Shown: piece by piece, positions 28,220 to 36,553 of the stretch
Position numbering within the stretch: position 1 is the stretch's first letter
How the letters are laid out: each line of letters starts with the position of its first letter
From: Actinomadura hibisca NBRC 15177
Lineage (GTDB): Bacteria; Actinomycetota; Actinomycetes; Streptosporangiales; Streptosporangiaceae
NCBI RefSeq assembly: GCF_001552635.1
Contig: NZ_BCRO01000018.1
Location: forward strand, 1-64,000
Direction: 5' to 3'
Length of the DNA: 64,000 nt
Notes under the pieces: generated by a model
The model's database searches: none
What the model was told of the DNA's origin: nothing
Seen by the model: the letters and a program-made list of their open reading frames with translations, nothing else
Translations under genes and position numbers: made by a program

Positions 28220-30724
28220 GTGAGCCTTATCGAGCAGCTTCCTTCCGGTGACGACGTCGGCCCCGACGCGCTCTTCGCGGCGTTCGAGACGTGGGTCTCG
28301 AGACGCGGGATCACGTTGTACCCCGCCCAGGAGGAGGCGCTCATCGAGGTGGTGTCGGGCGCGAACGTGATCCTGGCCACCCCCACCGGCTCGGGCAAGA
28401 GCCTGGTGGCGGCCGGGGCGCTGTTCGCGGCCCTAGCCAACGACCAGGTGGGTTTCTACACCGCGCCGATCAAGGCGCTGGTGTCGGAGAAGTTCTTCGA
28501 CCTGGTCGAGATGTTCGGCCGTGACAACGTCGGCATGATGACCGGCGACGCCAGCGTCAACCCCGACGCTCCGATCATCTGCTGCACCGCCGAGGTGCTG
28601 GCCAACATGGCGCTGCGCGACGGCGCCGACGCCGACGTCGGCGTGGTCGTGATGGACGAGTTCCACTTCTACGCCGAGCCCGAGCGCGGCTGGGCCTGGC
28701 AGATCCCGATCCTGGAGTTGCCCCAGGCCCAGTTCCTGCTGATGTCGGCGACGCTCGGCGACGTCGAGTTCTTCCAGCAGGACCTCACCCGCCGCACCGG
28801 CCGCCCCACCGCGCTGGTCACCAACGCCGAGCGCCCGGTGCCGCTGATCTACGACTACCGGCTCACCCCGCTGCACGAGACCATCGAGGAGCTGCTCGGC
28901 GAGCGGAAGGCCCCGATCTACCTGGTGCACTTCACCCAGGCCGCCGCGATCGAGCGCGCGCAGTCGCTGATGAGCATCAACGTGTGCACCAAGGAGGAGA
29001 AGGCGCGGATCGCCGAGCTGATCGGCAACTTCCGCTTCACCACCAAGTTCGGCCGCAACCTGTCGCGGTTCGTGCGGCACGGCATCGGCGTGCACCACGC
29101 CGGGATGTTGCCCAAGTACCGGCGGCTGGTGGAGAAGCTCGCCCAGGCCGGGCTGCTGAAGGTCATCTGCGGCACCGACACCCTCGGCGTCGGCGTCAAC
29201 GTGCCGATCCGCACCGTGGTGTTCACCGCGCTCAGCAAGTACGACGGGCACCGCGTGCGGCGGCTGCGCGCCCGCGAGTTCCACCAGATCGCCGGGCGCG
29301 CCGGCCGCGCCGGGTTCGACACCGTCGGGTTCGTGGTCGCGCAGGCCCCCGAGCACGTGGTGGAGAACGAGAAGGCCCTCGCCAAGGCGGGCGACGACCC
29401 CAAGAAGCGCCGCAAGGTCCAGCGCAAGAAGGCCCCTGAGGGCTTCGTCGGCTGGGACGAGGAGACCTTCCGCAAGCTCCAGACCGCCGAGCCCGAGCTG
29501 CTGCGGTCCCGCTTCCAGGTCAGCCACGCCATGCTGCTGTCGGTGATCGCCCGCCCCGGCAACGCCTTCGCGGCCATGCGGCGGCTGCTCACCGACAACC
29601 ACGAGGACAAGGCCGCCCAGCGCCGCCACATCGCCCGCGCCGTCGCCATCTACCGGTCGCTGCTGGCCGGGGGCGTGGTCGAGTCGCTGGAGGTCCCCGA
29701 CGAGCAGGGCCGCTACGCGCGCATCACCGTCGACCTCCAGGAGGACTTCGCGCTCAACCAGCCGCTGTCCACCTTCGCGCTGGCCGCCTTCGAGATCCTC
29801 GACCCCTCCTCGCCCTCCTACGCGCTGGACGTGCTGTCGGTCATCGAGGCGACGCTGGACGATCCGCGACAGATCCTCGCCGCCCAGCTCAACAAGGCGC
29901 GCGGCGAGGCCGTGCAGGCGATGAAGGCCGAGGGCATCGAGTACGAGGAGCGCATGGAGCTGCTCCAGGACGTCGACTACCCCAAGCCCCTCGAAGAGGA
30001 GCTGACGGCCGCCTACGAGATCTACCGGGCCGGGCACCCGTGGGTCGGCGACCACGAGCTGCGCCCCAAGACCGTCGTGCGCGACATGTACGAGCGCGCG
30101 ATGACCTTCACCGAGTACACCGGCTACTACGAGCTGGCGCGCGGCGAGGGCCTGGTGCTGCGCTACCTGTCGGGCGCCTACAAGGCGCTCCAGCAGACGG
30201 TGCCCGAGTCCATCAAGAACGACGACCTGATCGACCTGATCGAGTGGCTGGGCGAGCTGGTCCGCCAGGTCGACTCCAGCCTGCTGGACGAGTGGGAGCA
30301 GCTCGCCAACCCGGTGGACGACCCCGAGGCCGTCATCGAGGAGAAGGTCACCCGGGTCACCGCCAACGCCCGCGCGTTCCGGGTGCTGGTCCGCAACGCG
30401 CTGTTCCGGCGGGTGGAGCTGGCCGCGCTGGAGCGCTACGACCTGCTCGGCGAGCTGGACCCCGACTTCGGCGCCGCCGCCTGGCGCGCGGCCATGGACG
30501 CCTACTACGACGAGCACGACGAGCTGCTGACCGGCCCCGACGCGCGCGGCCCCAAGCTGCTCCAGATCGAGGAGGTGCCCGCCGACGAGTTGTGGCGGGT
30601 CCGGCAGGTGTTCGACGACCCGGCGGGCGACCACGACTGGGGCATCAGCGCGGAAGTGGACCTGGCCGGGGCCGACCAGGAGGGCGAGGCGGTCATCCGG
30701 GTGACCGCGGTGGACCGCCTCTGA
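28220..30724 (+). CDS. Ski2-like DEAD/DEAH-box helicase
   Basis: 834 aa; the GTG at 28220 sits just after a GGATGGAGGGG purine tract. The Q-region LYPAQEEALIE precedes Walker A ATPTGSGKS (53-61). Then come motif II DEFHFYAEPERGWAWQ, motif III MSATLGD, motif V GTDTLGVGVNVPIRTVVF and motif VI QIAGRAGRAGFD. A basic insertion (KKRRKVQRKKAPEGF) and a long helical C-terminal region follow. It is an ATP-dependent RNA or DNA helicase of the actinobacterial Ski2/Mtr4-like group, probably in RNA processing. It appears to stand alone. Confidence 0.9.
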   Translation: MSLIEQLPSGDDVGPDALFAAFETWVSRRGITLYPAQEEALIEVVSGANVILATPTGSGKSLVAAGALFAALANDQVGFYTAPIKALVSEKFFDLVEMFGRDNVGMMTGDASVNPDAPIICCTAEVLANMALRDGADADVGVVVMDEFHFYAEPERGWAWQIPILELPQAQFLLMSATLGDVEFFQQDLTRRTGRPTALVTNAERPVPLIYDYRLTPLHETIEELLGERKAPIYLVHFTQAAAIERAQSLMSINVCTKEEKARIAELIGNFRFTTKFGRNLSRFVRHGIGVHHAGMLPKYRRLVEKLAQAGLLKVICGTDTLGVGVNVPIRTVVFTALSKYDGHRVRRLRAREFHQIAGRAGRAGFDTVGFVVAQAPEHVVENEKALAKAGDDPKKRRKVQRKKAPEGFVGWDEETFRKLQTAEPELLRSRFQVSHAMLLSVIARPGNAFAAMRRLLTDNHEDKAAQRRHIARAVAIYRSLLAGGVVESLEVPDEQGRYARITVDLQEDFALNQPLSTFALAAFEILDPSSPSYALDVLSVIEATLDDPRQILAAQLNKARGEAVQAMKAEGIEYEERMELLQDVDYPKPLEEELTAAYEIYRAGHPWVGDHELRPKTVVRDMYERAMTFTEYTGYYELARGEGLVLRYLSGAYKALQQTVPESIKNDDLIDLIEWLGELVRQVDSSLLDEWEQLANPVDDPEAVIEEKVTRVTANARAFRVLVRNALFRRVELAALERYDLLGELDPDFGAAAWRAAMDAYYDEHDELLTGPDARGPKLLQIEEVPADELWRVRQVFDDPAGDHDWGISAEVDLAGADQEGEAVIRVTAVDRL

Positions 30725-30817
30725 TCGTCGGCCCGCGCGGGGCTTTCCAGGTATCGGACGGGCAACGGCCGCGCCGTTTCCCGTGTCCGGCTGGACGCGT
30801 ACCGTGATGATCCTGGC

Positions 30818-31372
30818 ATGCGCCCTGCCTCGCGCCATCACCGCCGAATCCCGCCGTCCGGCTACACCAGGGCCGCGCCGCAGCCTCCCGGCCCCCGGCG
30901 GCTCCCGTATCTGGCGGCGGCCCTCGGCTCGGCGGTGCTCGTCGCCGGGCTGACGCTGCCCGGCGACGCGCCGCAGCGCGGTTCCGGCGCGCTCACCCCT
31001 GGGACGGCGGCCGCCGAGACCCCGCCGCCGGTCGCGGCGCGTCCCTCATCGGTTCCTGCGACGATCGCGGGGCAACTCGCTCCGTCCCTGCTGCCCCGAT
31101 CCAGGGAACGGAAGCGGGAGGCGCAGGCGGAGCGGCGGCCCGAGGCCCGTGCGGAACGGCCGTCCCGCTCGGCCCGGCCGCCTCGCGCGTCGAGCCCGTC
31201 GCGTCCGTCGCGCCCGGCCAAGCCGTCGCGCAAGCCCATCGCCCGGCCGTCCGCCGCCGCGCCGCCCGCCGCCACGGGCTGGGCAAGGAAAGAGTGCGCC
31301 CGCCGATTTCCTCGCGACGCGAAGCGCCGCGATGCGTGCACGGTGGTGCTGGCGCGGCTGGGCGGCCGCTGA
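30818..31372 (+). CDS. Basic Ser/Pro/Arg-rich single-span or secreted protein
   Basis: 184 aa of unknown function. A hydrophobic helix (~residues 30-48, LPYLAAALGSAVLVAGLTLP) is preceded by a basic N-terminus, giving a signal anchor or signal peptide. Residues ~55-150 are low-complexity Arg/Ser/Pro/Ala sequence. The C-terminal ~30 residues look conserved (GWARKECARRFPRDAKRRDA) and carry two Cys, probably a small disulphide-stabilised extracytoplasmic module. GATGAT lies 6 bp before the ATG, compatible with a leaderless mRNA. Confidence 0.6.
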   Translation: MRPASRHHRRIPPSGYTRAAPQPPGPRRLPYLAAALGSAVLVAGLTLPGDAPQRGSGALTPGTAAAETPPPVAARPSSVPATIAGQLAPSLLPRSRERKREAQAERRPEARAERPSRSARPPRASSPSRPSRPAKPSRKPIARPSAAAPPAATGWARKECARRFPRDAKRRDACTVVLARLGGR

Positions 31373-31384
31373 TCGGCGGACGGC

Positions 31385-32434
31385 TCAGGGGCGGCGGCCG
31401 ATGCCCGTCATCAGCTCGCGCAGCCGCAGGGGCCCGCTGGTCTCCGGCGCCAGCGGCGGCGTCTCCATCCCGGCGCCCTCGCGCAGGCCCTCCAGGAACT
31501 CCCGCATCGCGCTGGTGCCGCTGCGCTCGGGCGTCCAGCCCAGCTCGTCCCGGGCCCGAGCGGTGTCCATGATCGGGGCGCGCAGCACCAGGTCGAACAG
31601 GTACGGCGAGGCCGGGACCAGGCCGAGCCGCCACGCCGCCGCCAGCGCGGCGCGCGCCCCGGCCGCCGGGACCGGCACCCGGCGCGCCCCGAACATCCCG
31701 GCCAGCTCGGCGGCGTCGATCACCGGTTCGGCCGCGACGTTGAACGCCCCGCGCGCCTCGCCGGTCACCGCCAGCCGGAACGCCTCGCCCGCGTCGGAGG
31801 AGTGCAGCGCCTGGAAGGCCAGGTCGGGGATGTCGGGGAACACCGGGATCAGGCCCGGCCGCACCAGCGACCCGGGCACCAGCGGCCCGCCGAACAGGCG
31901 GCGCTGCCCGGTGGCCGCCTCGCGCTTGAAGATGAAGCCGGGCCGCAGCCGCACCGCCCGCAGGCCGGGGTGCTCGGCCTCCACGCCGTCCAGCAGCCGT
32001 TCCACGTACGCCTTCTCGCGGCTGTAGGCGGCCTCGGGCCAGCCGTGGGTGGGCCAGGACTCGTCGCGGCGGTGCTCCTTGTCGGAGGGGGAGTAGGCGC
32101 CGACGGAGGAGGAGTAGACCAGGGCGGGGACGCCCGCGTCGACGACGGCCCGGAAGACCCGCTCGCTGCCCAGCACGTTGTTCCGCCAGGTCACCCACGG
32201 ATTGCGGGTGGGCTGGAACAACCACGCCAGGTGGACGACCACGTCCGCGCCGCGGAACAGCGCGGCCAGGTCGTCGCGGGTGACGTCGGCCTTCGCCCAC
32301 TCGGCCTTGTCGATGTCCAGGTCGGCCTGCCGCCGGGCCAGTCCGAGGATCGAGGTGATCCGCGGGTCGGCGGCGAGCGCCTGGACGGTGCTGGTGCCCA
32401 CGTTGCCGGTGGCGCCGACGACCACGACGCGCAT
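31385..32434 (-). CDS. NAD-dependent epimerase/dehydratase (extended SDR)
   Basis: 349 aa; ATG after AAGGAGGCACC. The N-terminal NAD(P)-binding motif is GATGNVG (7-13), the active-site region has VYSSSVGAYS with a Tyr-X3-Lys in AYSREKAYVE, and the middle resembles atypical SDRs acting on nucleotide sugars or other small molecules. The substrate is not predictable. The 3' end is 12 bp from the end of the preceding plus-strand gene. Confidence 0.88.
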   Translation of the reverse strand: MRVVVVGATGNVGTSTVQALAADPRITSILGLARRQADLDIDKAEWAKADVTRDDLAALFRGADVVVHLAWLFQPTRNPWVTWRNNVLGSERVFRAVVDAGVPALVYSSSVGAYSPSDKEHRRDESWPTHGWPEAAYSREKAYVERLLDGVEAEHPGLRAVRLRPGFIFKREAATGQRRLFGGPLVPGSLVRPGLIPVFPDIPDLAFQALHSSDAGEAFRLAVTGEARGAFNVAAEPVIDAAELAGMFGARRVPVPAAGARAALAAAWRLGLVPASPYLFDLVLRAPIMDTARARDELGWTPERSGTSAMREFLEGLREGAGMETPPLAPETSGPLRLRELMTGIGRRP

Positions 32435-32534
32435 GGTGCCTCCTTGGGGTGCCCGCGCCCTCGCGCGGTCCGGACGGCTGCCCGGGACAGCCGTCCTACC
32501 CTCTGAGCTGGGCCTTCATGCGCGCCTGCGGCGG

Positions 32535-33089
32535 TCAGGCCGCCGCGGCGGTGATGCGGCGGGTGACGTCGGCGCGCAGGGCGTCGGCGTCCACGCCCAG
32601 TTCGAACAGCAGCCGCACCGACAGGAACTGCCGGTCGTGCAGCAGTCCGAGCAGCAGGTGGCCGTCGCCGATCTCCTTGCTCTTGAGCCGGATCGCGTGC
32701 TGCAGGCTCAGCTCCAGCGTCTTCTTGGCGGGGGCGGTGAACGGGACGTGCCGCCCGCCCCGGCGGAACCGGCCGGGGGACGAGTCCAGCGCGCCCTCCC
32801 CGAACCTGCTCTCGGTGGCCTCGCGGACGGCGTCCAGGTCGATGCCGAGGGTGCGCAGCGCCTCGGCGTCGAGCGGGTCGTCGCCGGACTCGTCCAGCCG
32901 GGCGACGCGGGCGCGCAGTTCGCCGGCCGCCAGCCCCTGGGCGCGCAGGGCCTGCCCGCCGGGCCCGTCGCCGCCGGCCAGCGCCAGCAGCAGGTGCTCG
33001 GTGCCGATCCGGCGGTGGCCGAGGTCGCGCGCCTCCTGCTGGGAGTCGACGACGACGGCGCGGGCCTGCTCGGTGAACCTCTCGAACAT
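32535..33089 (-). CDS. Clp N-terminal-domain protein without ATPase
   Basis: 184 aa containing two Clp repeat (R) motifs: FTEQARAVVVDSQQEARDLG-HRRIGTEHLLLAL (~residues 5-40) and FTAPAKKTLELSLQHAIRLK-IGDGHLLLGLLHDR (~116-155). There is no AAA+ domain. Such proteins are thought to act as adaptors or decoys for ClpC, but this is inferred. It starts 2 bp after the HTH gene's stop, so the two form one operon. Confidence 0.88.
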   Translation of the reverse strand: MFERFTEQARAVVVDSQQEARDLGHRRIGTEHLLLALAGGDGPGGQALRAQGLAAGELRARVARLDESGDDPLDAEALRTLGIDLDAVREATESRFGEGALDSSPGRFRRGGRHVPFTAPAKKTLELSLQHAIRLKSKEIGDGHLLLGLLHDRQFLSVRLLFELGVDADALRADVTRRITAAAA

Positions 33090-33091
33090 CG

Positions 33092-33325
33092 CTACTGCTC
33101 CTTCGACAGAAGGCGGCGTCCGCCGCCGTGCTTCTTGTGGACGGCCTGCTTGCTGACGCCGAGGCAGACCGCGATCTCCTGCCAGGACCAGCCCTGCTCG
33201 CGGGCGCTGGCCACCTGCAACGCCTCCAGCCGCTCGGCCAGCTCGCGCAGCGCGCGCACGGCCCGCAGCCCGACGGCCGGGTCCCGGCTGCTCGCCTCGC
33301 GGGCGAGCGTCACTCCATCGCTCAT
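33092..33325 (-). CDS. Small HTH regulator paired with the Clp-N protein
   Basis: 77 aa. The ATG at 33325 is preferred over 33355 because the upstream ATG lies inside the -35 region of a consensus promoter. Residues ~44-68 form a helix-turn-helix (GWSWQEIAVCLGVSKQAVHKKHG) like those of sigma-70 region 4 or MerR-like small regulators; the N-terminal half is a helix (AVRALRELAERLEALQVASA). It probably controls its own operon through the palindrome that brackets its promoter. Confidence 0.85.
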   Translation of the reverse strand: MSDGVTLAREASSRDPAVGLRAVRALRELAERLEALQVASAREQGWSWQEIAVCLGVSKQAVHKKHGGGRRLLSKEQ

Positions 33326-33331
33326 GCCGTC

Positions 33332-33363
33332 AATGTAGGTTGACAAGCGGGCCATGTCAACCT
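33332..33363 (-). promoter_or_regulatory. Consensus leaderless promoter embedded in an operator palindrome
   Basis: On the minus strand TTGACA (complement of 33355-33360) and TACATT (complement of 33332-33337) are separated by 17 bp, a near-perfect vegetative promoter. The start codon lies 6 bp after the -10, giving a leaderless transcript. A perfect inverted repeat AGGTTGACA-N9-TGTCAACCT (33337-33363) covers the -35 and most of the spacer, and an additional GGTTGAC half-site lies at 33365-33371. Confidence 0.8.
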
Positions 33364-33391
33364 CGGTTGACGAACGTGCGGGGACGGCGGC

Positions 33392-34432
33392 TCAGGCCGG
33401 GGTGACCAGCGTGCCGAGCAGGTCGTCCAGGCTGATCAGGCCCGCCGTGCGGCCGTCCGCGCCGCGCACCAGCCCCAGATGGCTGTGCGCGGCGCGCATC
33501 GTCGCCACCGCCTCGGCCACCGGCAGGTCGACCGGCACGGTGGGCACCGGGTGCGCCAGCTCGCCCGCGCCCGTCCGGCGGCCCCGCGCCCGCGCCAGGT
33601 AGGCGTCGCGGACGTGCACCATGCGCGGCGGCTCGGCCAGCCGCACCGGCCCGCCGTCGGCGTCGGGGGCGCCGAGCATCAGCCGCGTCCGGCCGGTCCG
33701 CGCGGCGGTCTCCACGACCTCCTGCGGGGACGCCGACGCGGGCACCGCGATGATGGCGTCCGGCGGGATCACCAGGTCGGCGAGCGGCGCGCGCGGCGCG
33801 TCCAGCGCGGCGGTGAGGATCGACAGGTCGTTCTCCTCGATCAGCCCGAGCCGCCGCGACTCCAGCGCCAGGCTGCGCAGCTGCTCGGGCGTGCGCGACA
33901 CGCTCGCCGCGTCCTTGGGCCGCACGCCCACCAGCCGCAGCAGCAGGTTGGTGACGCCGTTCAGCGCCGCCAGCAGCGGCCGCACCACCGTGGTGAAGCC
34001 CCGGAACGGCGGGGCGAGGATCGTCGCCGACCGCTCGGGCCGCGCGATCGCCCACGACTTGGGCGCCATCTCGCCGATCACCATGTGCAGGAACGTCACC
34101 AGCGCGAGCGCCAGCACGAACGCCACCGCGTGCGCGGCGCCCTCCGGCAGCCCGGCCGCGTGGAACAGCGGGGTCAGCGTCCCGGCGATCACCGGTTCGG
34201 AGACCAGGCCGAGGCCCAGCGAGCACATCGTGATGCCGAGCTGCGCGCCCGCCAGCATCAGCGACAGCTCGCGGATGCCCGCCACCGCCGACGCCGCCGC
34301 CCGCGACCCCTGCGCGGCGGCCTTCTCCAGGCGCGGCCGCTTGGCCGCCACCAGCGCGAACTCCGCCGCGACGAAGAAGCCGTTGCCCACCAGCAGCGCC
34401 AGCGTCAGGGGCGCGCCCACCGACAGGTTCAT
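33392..34432 (-). CDS. CNNM/HlyC-type CBS-domain membrane transporter, short paralogue (pair 1)
   Basis: 346 aa; ATG overlapping the end of the upstream partner by 4 bp. The N-terminal DUF21/CNNM membrane domain (~residues 1-190) has FFVAAEFALVAAKRPRLE, AGAQLGITMCSLGLG and VIGEMAPKSWAIARPE. A CBS pair follows (~residues 210-345), with the second CBS motif LGLVRGADGRTAGLISLDDL. The CorC_HlyC domain is missing. The family is linked to Mg2+ or Co2+ transport. It probably forms a heteromer with the long partner. Confidence 0.88.
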   Translation of the reverse strand: MNLSVGAPLTLALLVGNGFFVAAEFALVAAKRPRLEKAAAQGSRAAASAVAGIRELSLMLAGAQLGITMCSLGLGLVSEPVIAGTLTPLFHAAGLPEGAAHAVAFVLALALVTFLHMVIGEMAPKSWAIARPERSATILAPPFRGFTTVVRPLLAALNGVTNLLLRLVGVRPKDAASVSRTPEQLRSLALESRRLGLIEENDLSILTAALDAPRAPLADLVIPPDAIIAVPASASPQEVVETAARTGRTRLMLGAPDADGGPVRLAEPPRMVHVRDAYLARARGRRTGAGELAHPVPTVPVDLPVAEAVATMRAAHSHLGLVRGADGRTAGLISLDDLLGTLVTPA

Positions 34433-35811
34433 CCGGTCCCTCCGGTACGGTCCTCGCGCGCGGCGGCCCCGCCGCCGTCGCCCTCGTCGGGGTCGCGCTC
34501 CACGGCGCGCACGCGGATCAGCTCGGGCACGTGCCGGTGCACCGACAACACCTCCACCACCGCGCGGCGCGGCGGCTCGTCCATCCGGGTGGGCGCGAGG
34601 TCCACCGTCACCACGTCGCCGGGCTCGGCGATCCGGCCGAGGCGCTGGAGCAGCAGCCCGGCCACCGTCTCGTAGTCGCCCTCGGGCAGCGCGATGCCGG
34701 TCTCGTGGGCGACCTCGTCCATGCGCAGGCCCGCGTCGGTGGTCCACCACTCGCCCCGGCGGATCGCGAGGTCGTCGTCCACCTCGTTCTCGTCGGCGAT
34801 CTCGCCGACCAGCTCCTCGGCCACGTCCTCCCAGCTGATCAGGCCCGCGAAGCCGCCGTACTGGTCCACCACGCACGCCAGCGGCGCGGCCGCCGCCTGG
34901 AGCTGGGCCACCACCTCCGGCAGCGGCAGCGTGGAGGGCACCATCAGCGGCGGCCGGGCGAGCGCCCGCACGGGGGTCGCGGCGATCTCGGCGGGGCTGA
35001 GCCGGATCAGCTCGTCCAGCCCCACCACGCCCAGCACGTCGTCCACCCGGTCGCCGACCACCGGGTAGCGGGTGTGGCCGTGCGCGGTGATGATCTCGTT
35101 GAGCGCGGCGGCCGGGGCGTCGGCGGAGACGGTGACCACGTCCACGCGCGGCACCATGACCTCCTCGGCGCTGCGCTCGGAGAACGACAGCGCCCGCTCC
35201 AGCAGGTCGGCGTGCGCGGCCTGGAACTCCTCGCCGGACTCGCCGATGATGTGGCCGAGCTCCTCCAGCGTCGCGCCGTGGTGCAGCTCCTCGACCGGCT
35301 CGATGCCGACCGAGCGCAGCAGCTTGTTGGCGGCGGCGTCGAACAGCCGGATCAGCGGCGCGGCGACCTTCAGGTAGACCAGGGTGGACGAGGCGAGCGC
35401 GCGGGCCAGCGGCTCGGCCCGCGCCAGCGCCAGGTTCTTGGGGAACAGCTCGCCCAGCACCATCTGGATCACCGTCGCCAGCACGAACCCGGCTGCCACC
35501 GCCACGCCGCCGACCATGCCCTTGGGCAGCCCGGCGGCGGCCAGCGGCTCCTCCAGCAGGTCGGCGAGCGCGGGCTTGGCGATGAAGCCGACCACCAGCG
35601 CGGTCACGGTGATGCCGAGCTGCGCGCCCGACAACATGAACGACAACCGCTCCATCACCCGCACGGCGCGGGCGGCCCGCCGGTCGCCCTCGCGGGCCTG
35701 CCGCTCCAGGTCGGGCCGGTCGGCGGTGACGTAGGCGAACTCCTGCGCGACGAAGTAGCCGGTGGCGGCGGTCAGCAGCAGGACGGCCAGCAGGCCGAGC
35801 GCGGCGTTCAC
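34429..35811 (-). CDS. CNNM/HlyC-type CBS-domain membrane transporter, long paralogue (pair 1)
   Basis: 460 aa; ATG at 35811. The DUF21/CNNM domain contains TGYFVAQEFAYVTADRPDLE, LSGAQLGITVTALVVG and VLGELFPKNLALARAEPLAR. A CBS pair follows (~205-330; VMVPRVDVVTVSADAP, GFAGLISWEDVAEELVGEI), then a C-terminal CorC_HlyC domain with ALPEGDYETVAGLLLQRLG. It is a probable divalent-cation transporter or exporter. The same two-gene layout recurs at 58881-61279. Confidence 0.88.
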   Translation of the reverse strand: MNAALGLLAVLLLTAATGYFVAQEFAYVTADRPDLERQAREGDRRAARAVRVMERLSFMLSGAQLGITVTALVVGFIAKPALADLLEEPLAAAGLPKGMVGGVAVAAGFVLATVIQMVLGELFPKNLALARAEPLARALASSTLVYLKVAAPLIRLFDAAANKLLRSVGIEPVEELHHGATLEELGHIIGESGEEFQAAHADLLERALSFSERSAEEVMVPRVDVVTVSADAPAAALNEIITAHGHTRYPVVGDRVDDVLGVVGLDELIRLSPAEIAATPVRALARPPLMVPSTLPLPEVVAQLQAAAAPLACVVDQYGGFAGLISWEDVAEELVGEIADENEVDDDLAIRRGEWWTTDAGLRMDEVAHETGIALPEGDYETVAGLLLQRLGRIAEPGDVVTVDLAPTRMDEPPRRAVVEVLSVHRHVPELIRVRAVERDPDEGDGGGAAAREDRTGGTG

Positions 35812-35832
35812 CGGGCCCGTCCCGGGGCGTCG

Positions 35833-35880
35833 GGGCGGACGTCAGGGCGGACGGCAGGGCGGACGGCAGGGCGGGCGTCA
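35833..35880. repeat. Four 12-bp tandem repeats upstream of CNNM pair 1
   Basis: Units of GGGCGGACGKCA type occur at 35833-35844, 35845-35856, 35857-35868 and 35869-35880 (last copy GGGCGGGCGTCA). They lie in the 250-bp gap between the divergent CNNM gene (35811) and the SnoaL-like gene (36062), probably within the 5' leader of the former. The rest of the gap shows no gene. Copy number may vary between strains. Confidence 0.8.
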
Positions 35881-36061
35881 GGGGACCCGTCGCGGCATCG
35901 GTCGCGGTGCCGGTCCGGGCCGGTCTCGCCGGACACGTTCCTCCTTCCGCGCGGCTCCCGCCGCGCGCGCCTGGGGATGGTGCCTACCTTCCCCATTCAA
36001 GATCCTTACTACCCTGGTCGTCCCGGCCGCCGCGCGGCCGTGAGGACCCGAGAGGACGCCC

Positions 36062-36502
36062 ATGACGAGCAAGGGCAGTATGCCCGCCGGAACCGACGCG
36101 CTGGTGGAGACCGAGATCATCGACCAGCACCGGTTCATCGAGGAATGGCTGGGCGGGACCGTCCCGCGGTCGGCGCAGCACTACGCGGCGTTCGTCGAGC
36201 GGCACACGCCCGGCTTCGTCCTGCACGGCCCCGGCGGCGACGCCGTGCGCCGCGACGCGCTGATGGCCGACCTGGAGAAGGCCCACGGCGCGGTGCCGGG
36301 CCTCGCCATCGAGATCCGCGGGGTGCGCGTGCTGGAGGAGGCGGGCGACCTGATCGCCGCAGTGTACGAGGAGCACCAGCAGTCTCCGGCCGAGACCAGC
36401 GCCCGGCGCAGCACCGTGCTGTTCGTGCGCGACGAGGCCGCCCCCAACGGGCTGCTGTGGCGGCACCTGCACGAGACCTGGATCGCTCCCGGGACCGCCT
36501 GA
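36062..36502 (+). CDS. SnoaL/NTF2-like (DUF4440-type) protein
   Basis: 146 aa; ATG after GAGAGGACGCCC. A short all-alpha start (ETEIIDQHRFIEEWLGG) is followed by the cone-shaped NTF2-like fold: FVERHTPGFVLHGPGGDAV, VRVLEEAGDLIAAVYEEHQ, STVLFVRDE and LLWRHLHETWI. Such proteins are small-ligand binders or minor enzymes; no specific function can be assigned. It ends 51 bp before the convergent EamA gene. Confidence 0.75.
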   Translation: MTSKGSMPAGTDALVETEIIDQHRFIEEWLGGTVPRSAQHYAAFVERHTPGFVLHGPGGDAVRRDALMADLEKAHGAVPGLAIEIRGVRVLEEAGDLIAAVYEEHQQSPAETSARRSTVLFVRDEAAPNGLLWRHLHETWIAPGTA

Positions 36503-36553
36503 CGGTCGTGGCCCCCGGCGTCCGTCCCAGCGCGCGACGCTGGCTCCGCCGAC

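Noticed and set aside
30862-31341. 159-codon minus-strand ORF opposite the Arg/Ser/Pro-rich protein
   Set aside because: The plus-strand frame has an N-terminal signal anchor and a compact C-terminus; the minus frame is low-complexity throughout.
35762-36043. 93-codon plus-strand ORF with a GGRQ repeat
   Set aside because: The repeat peptide simply reflects the 12-bp DNA repeats and the frame overlaps the CNNM start; no ribosome site.
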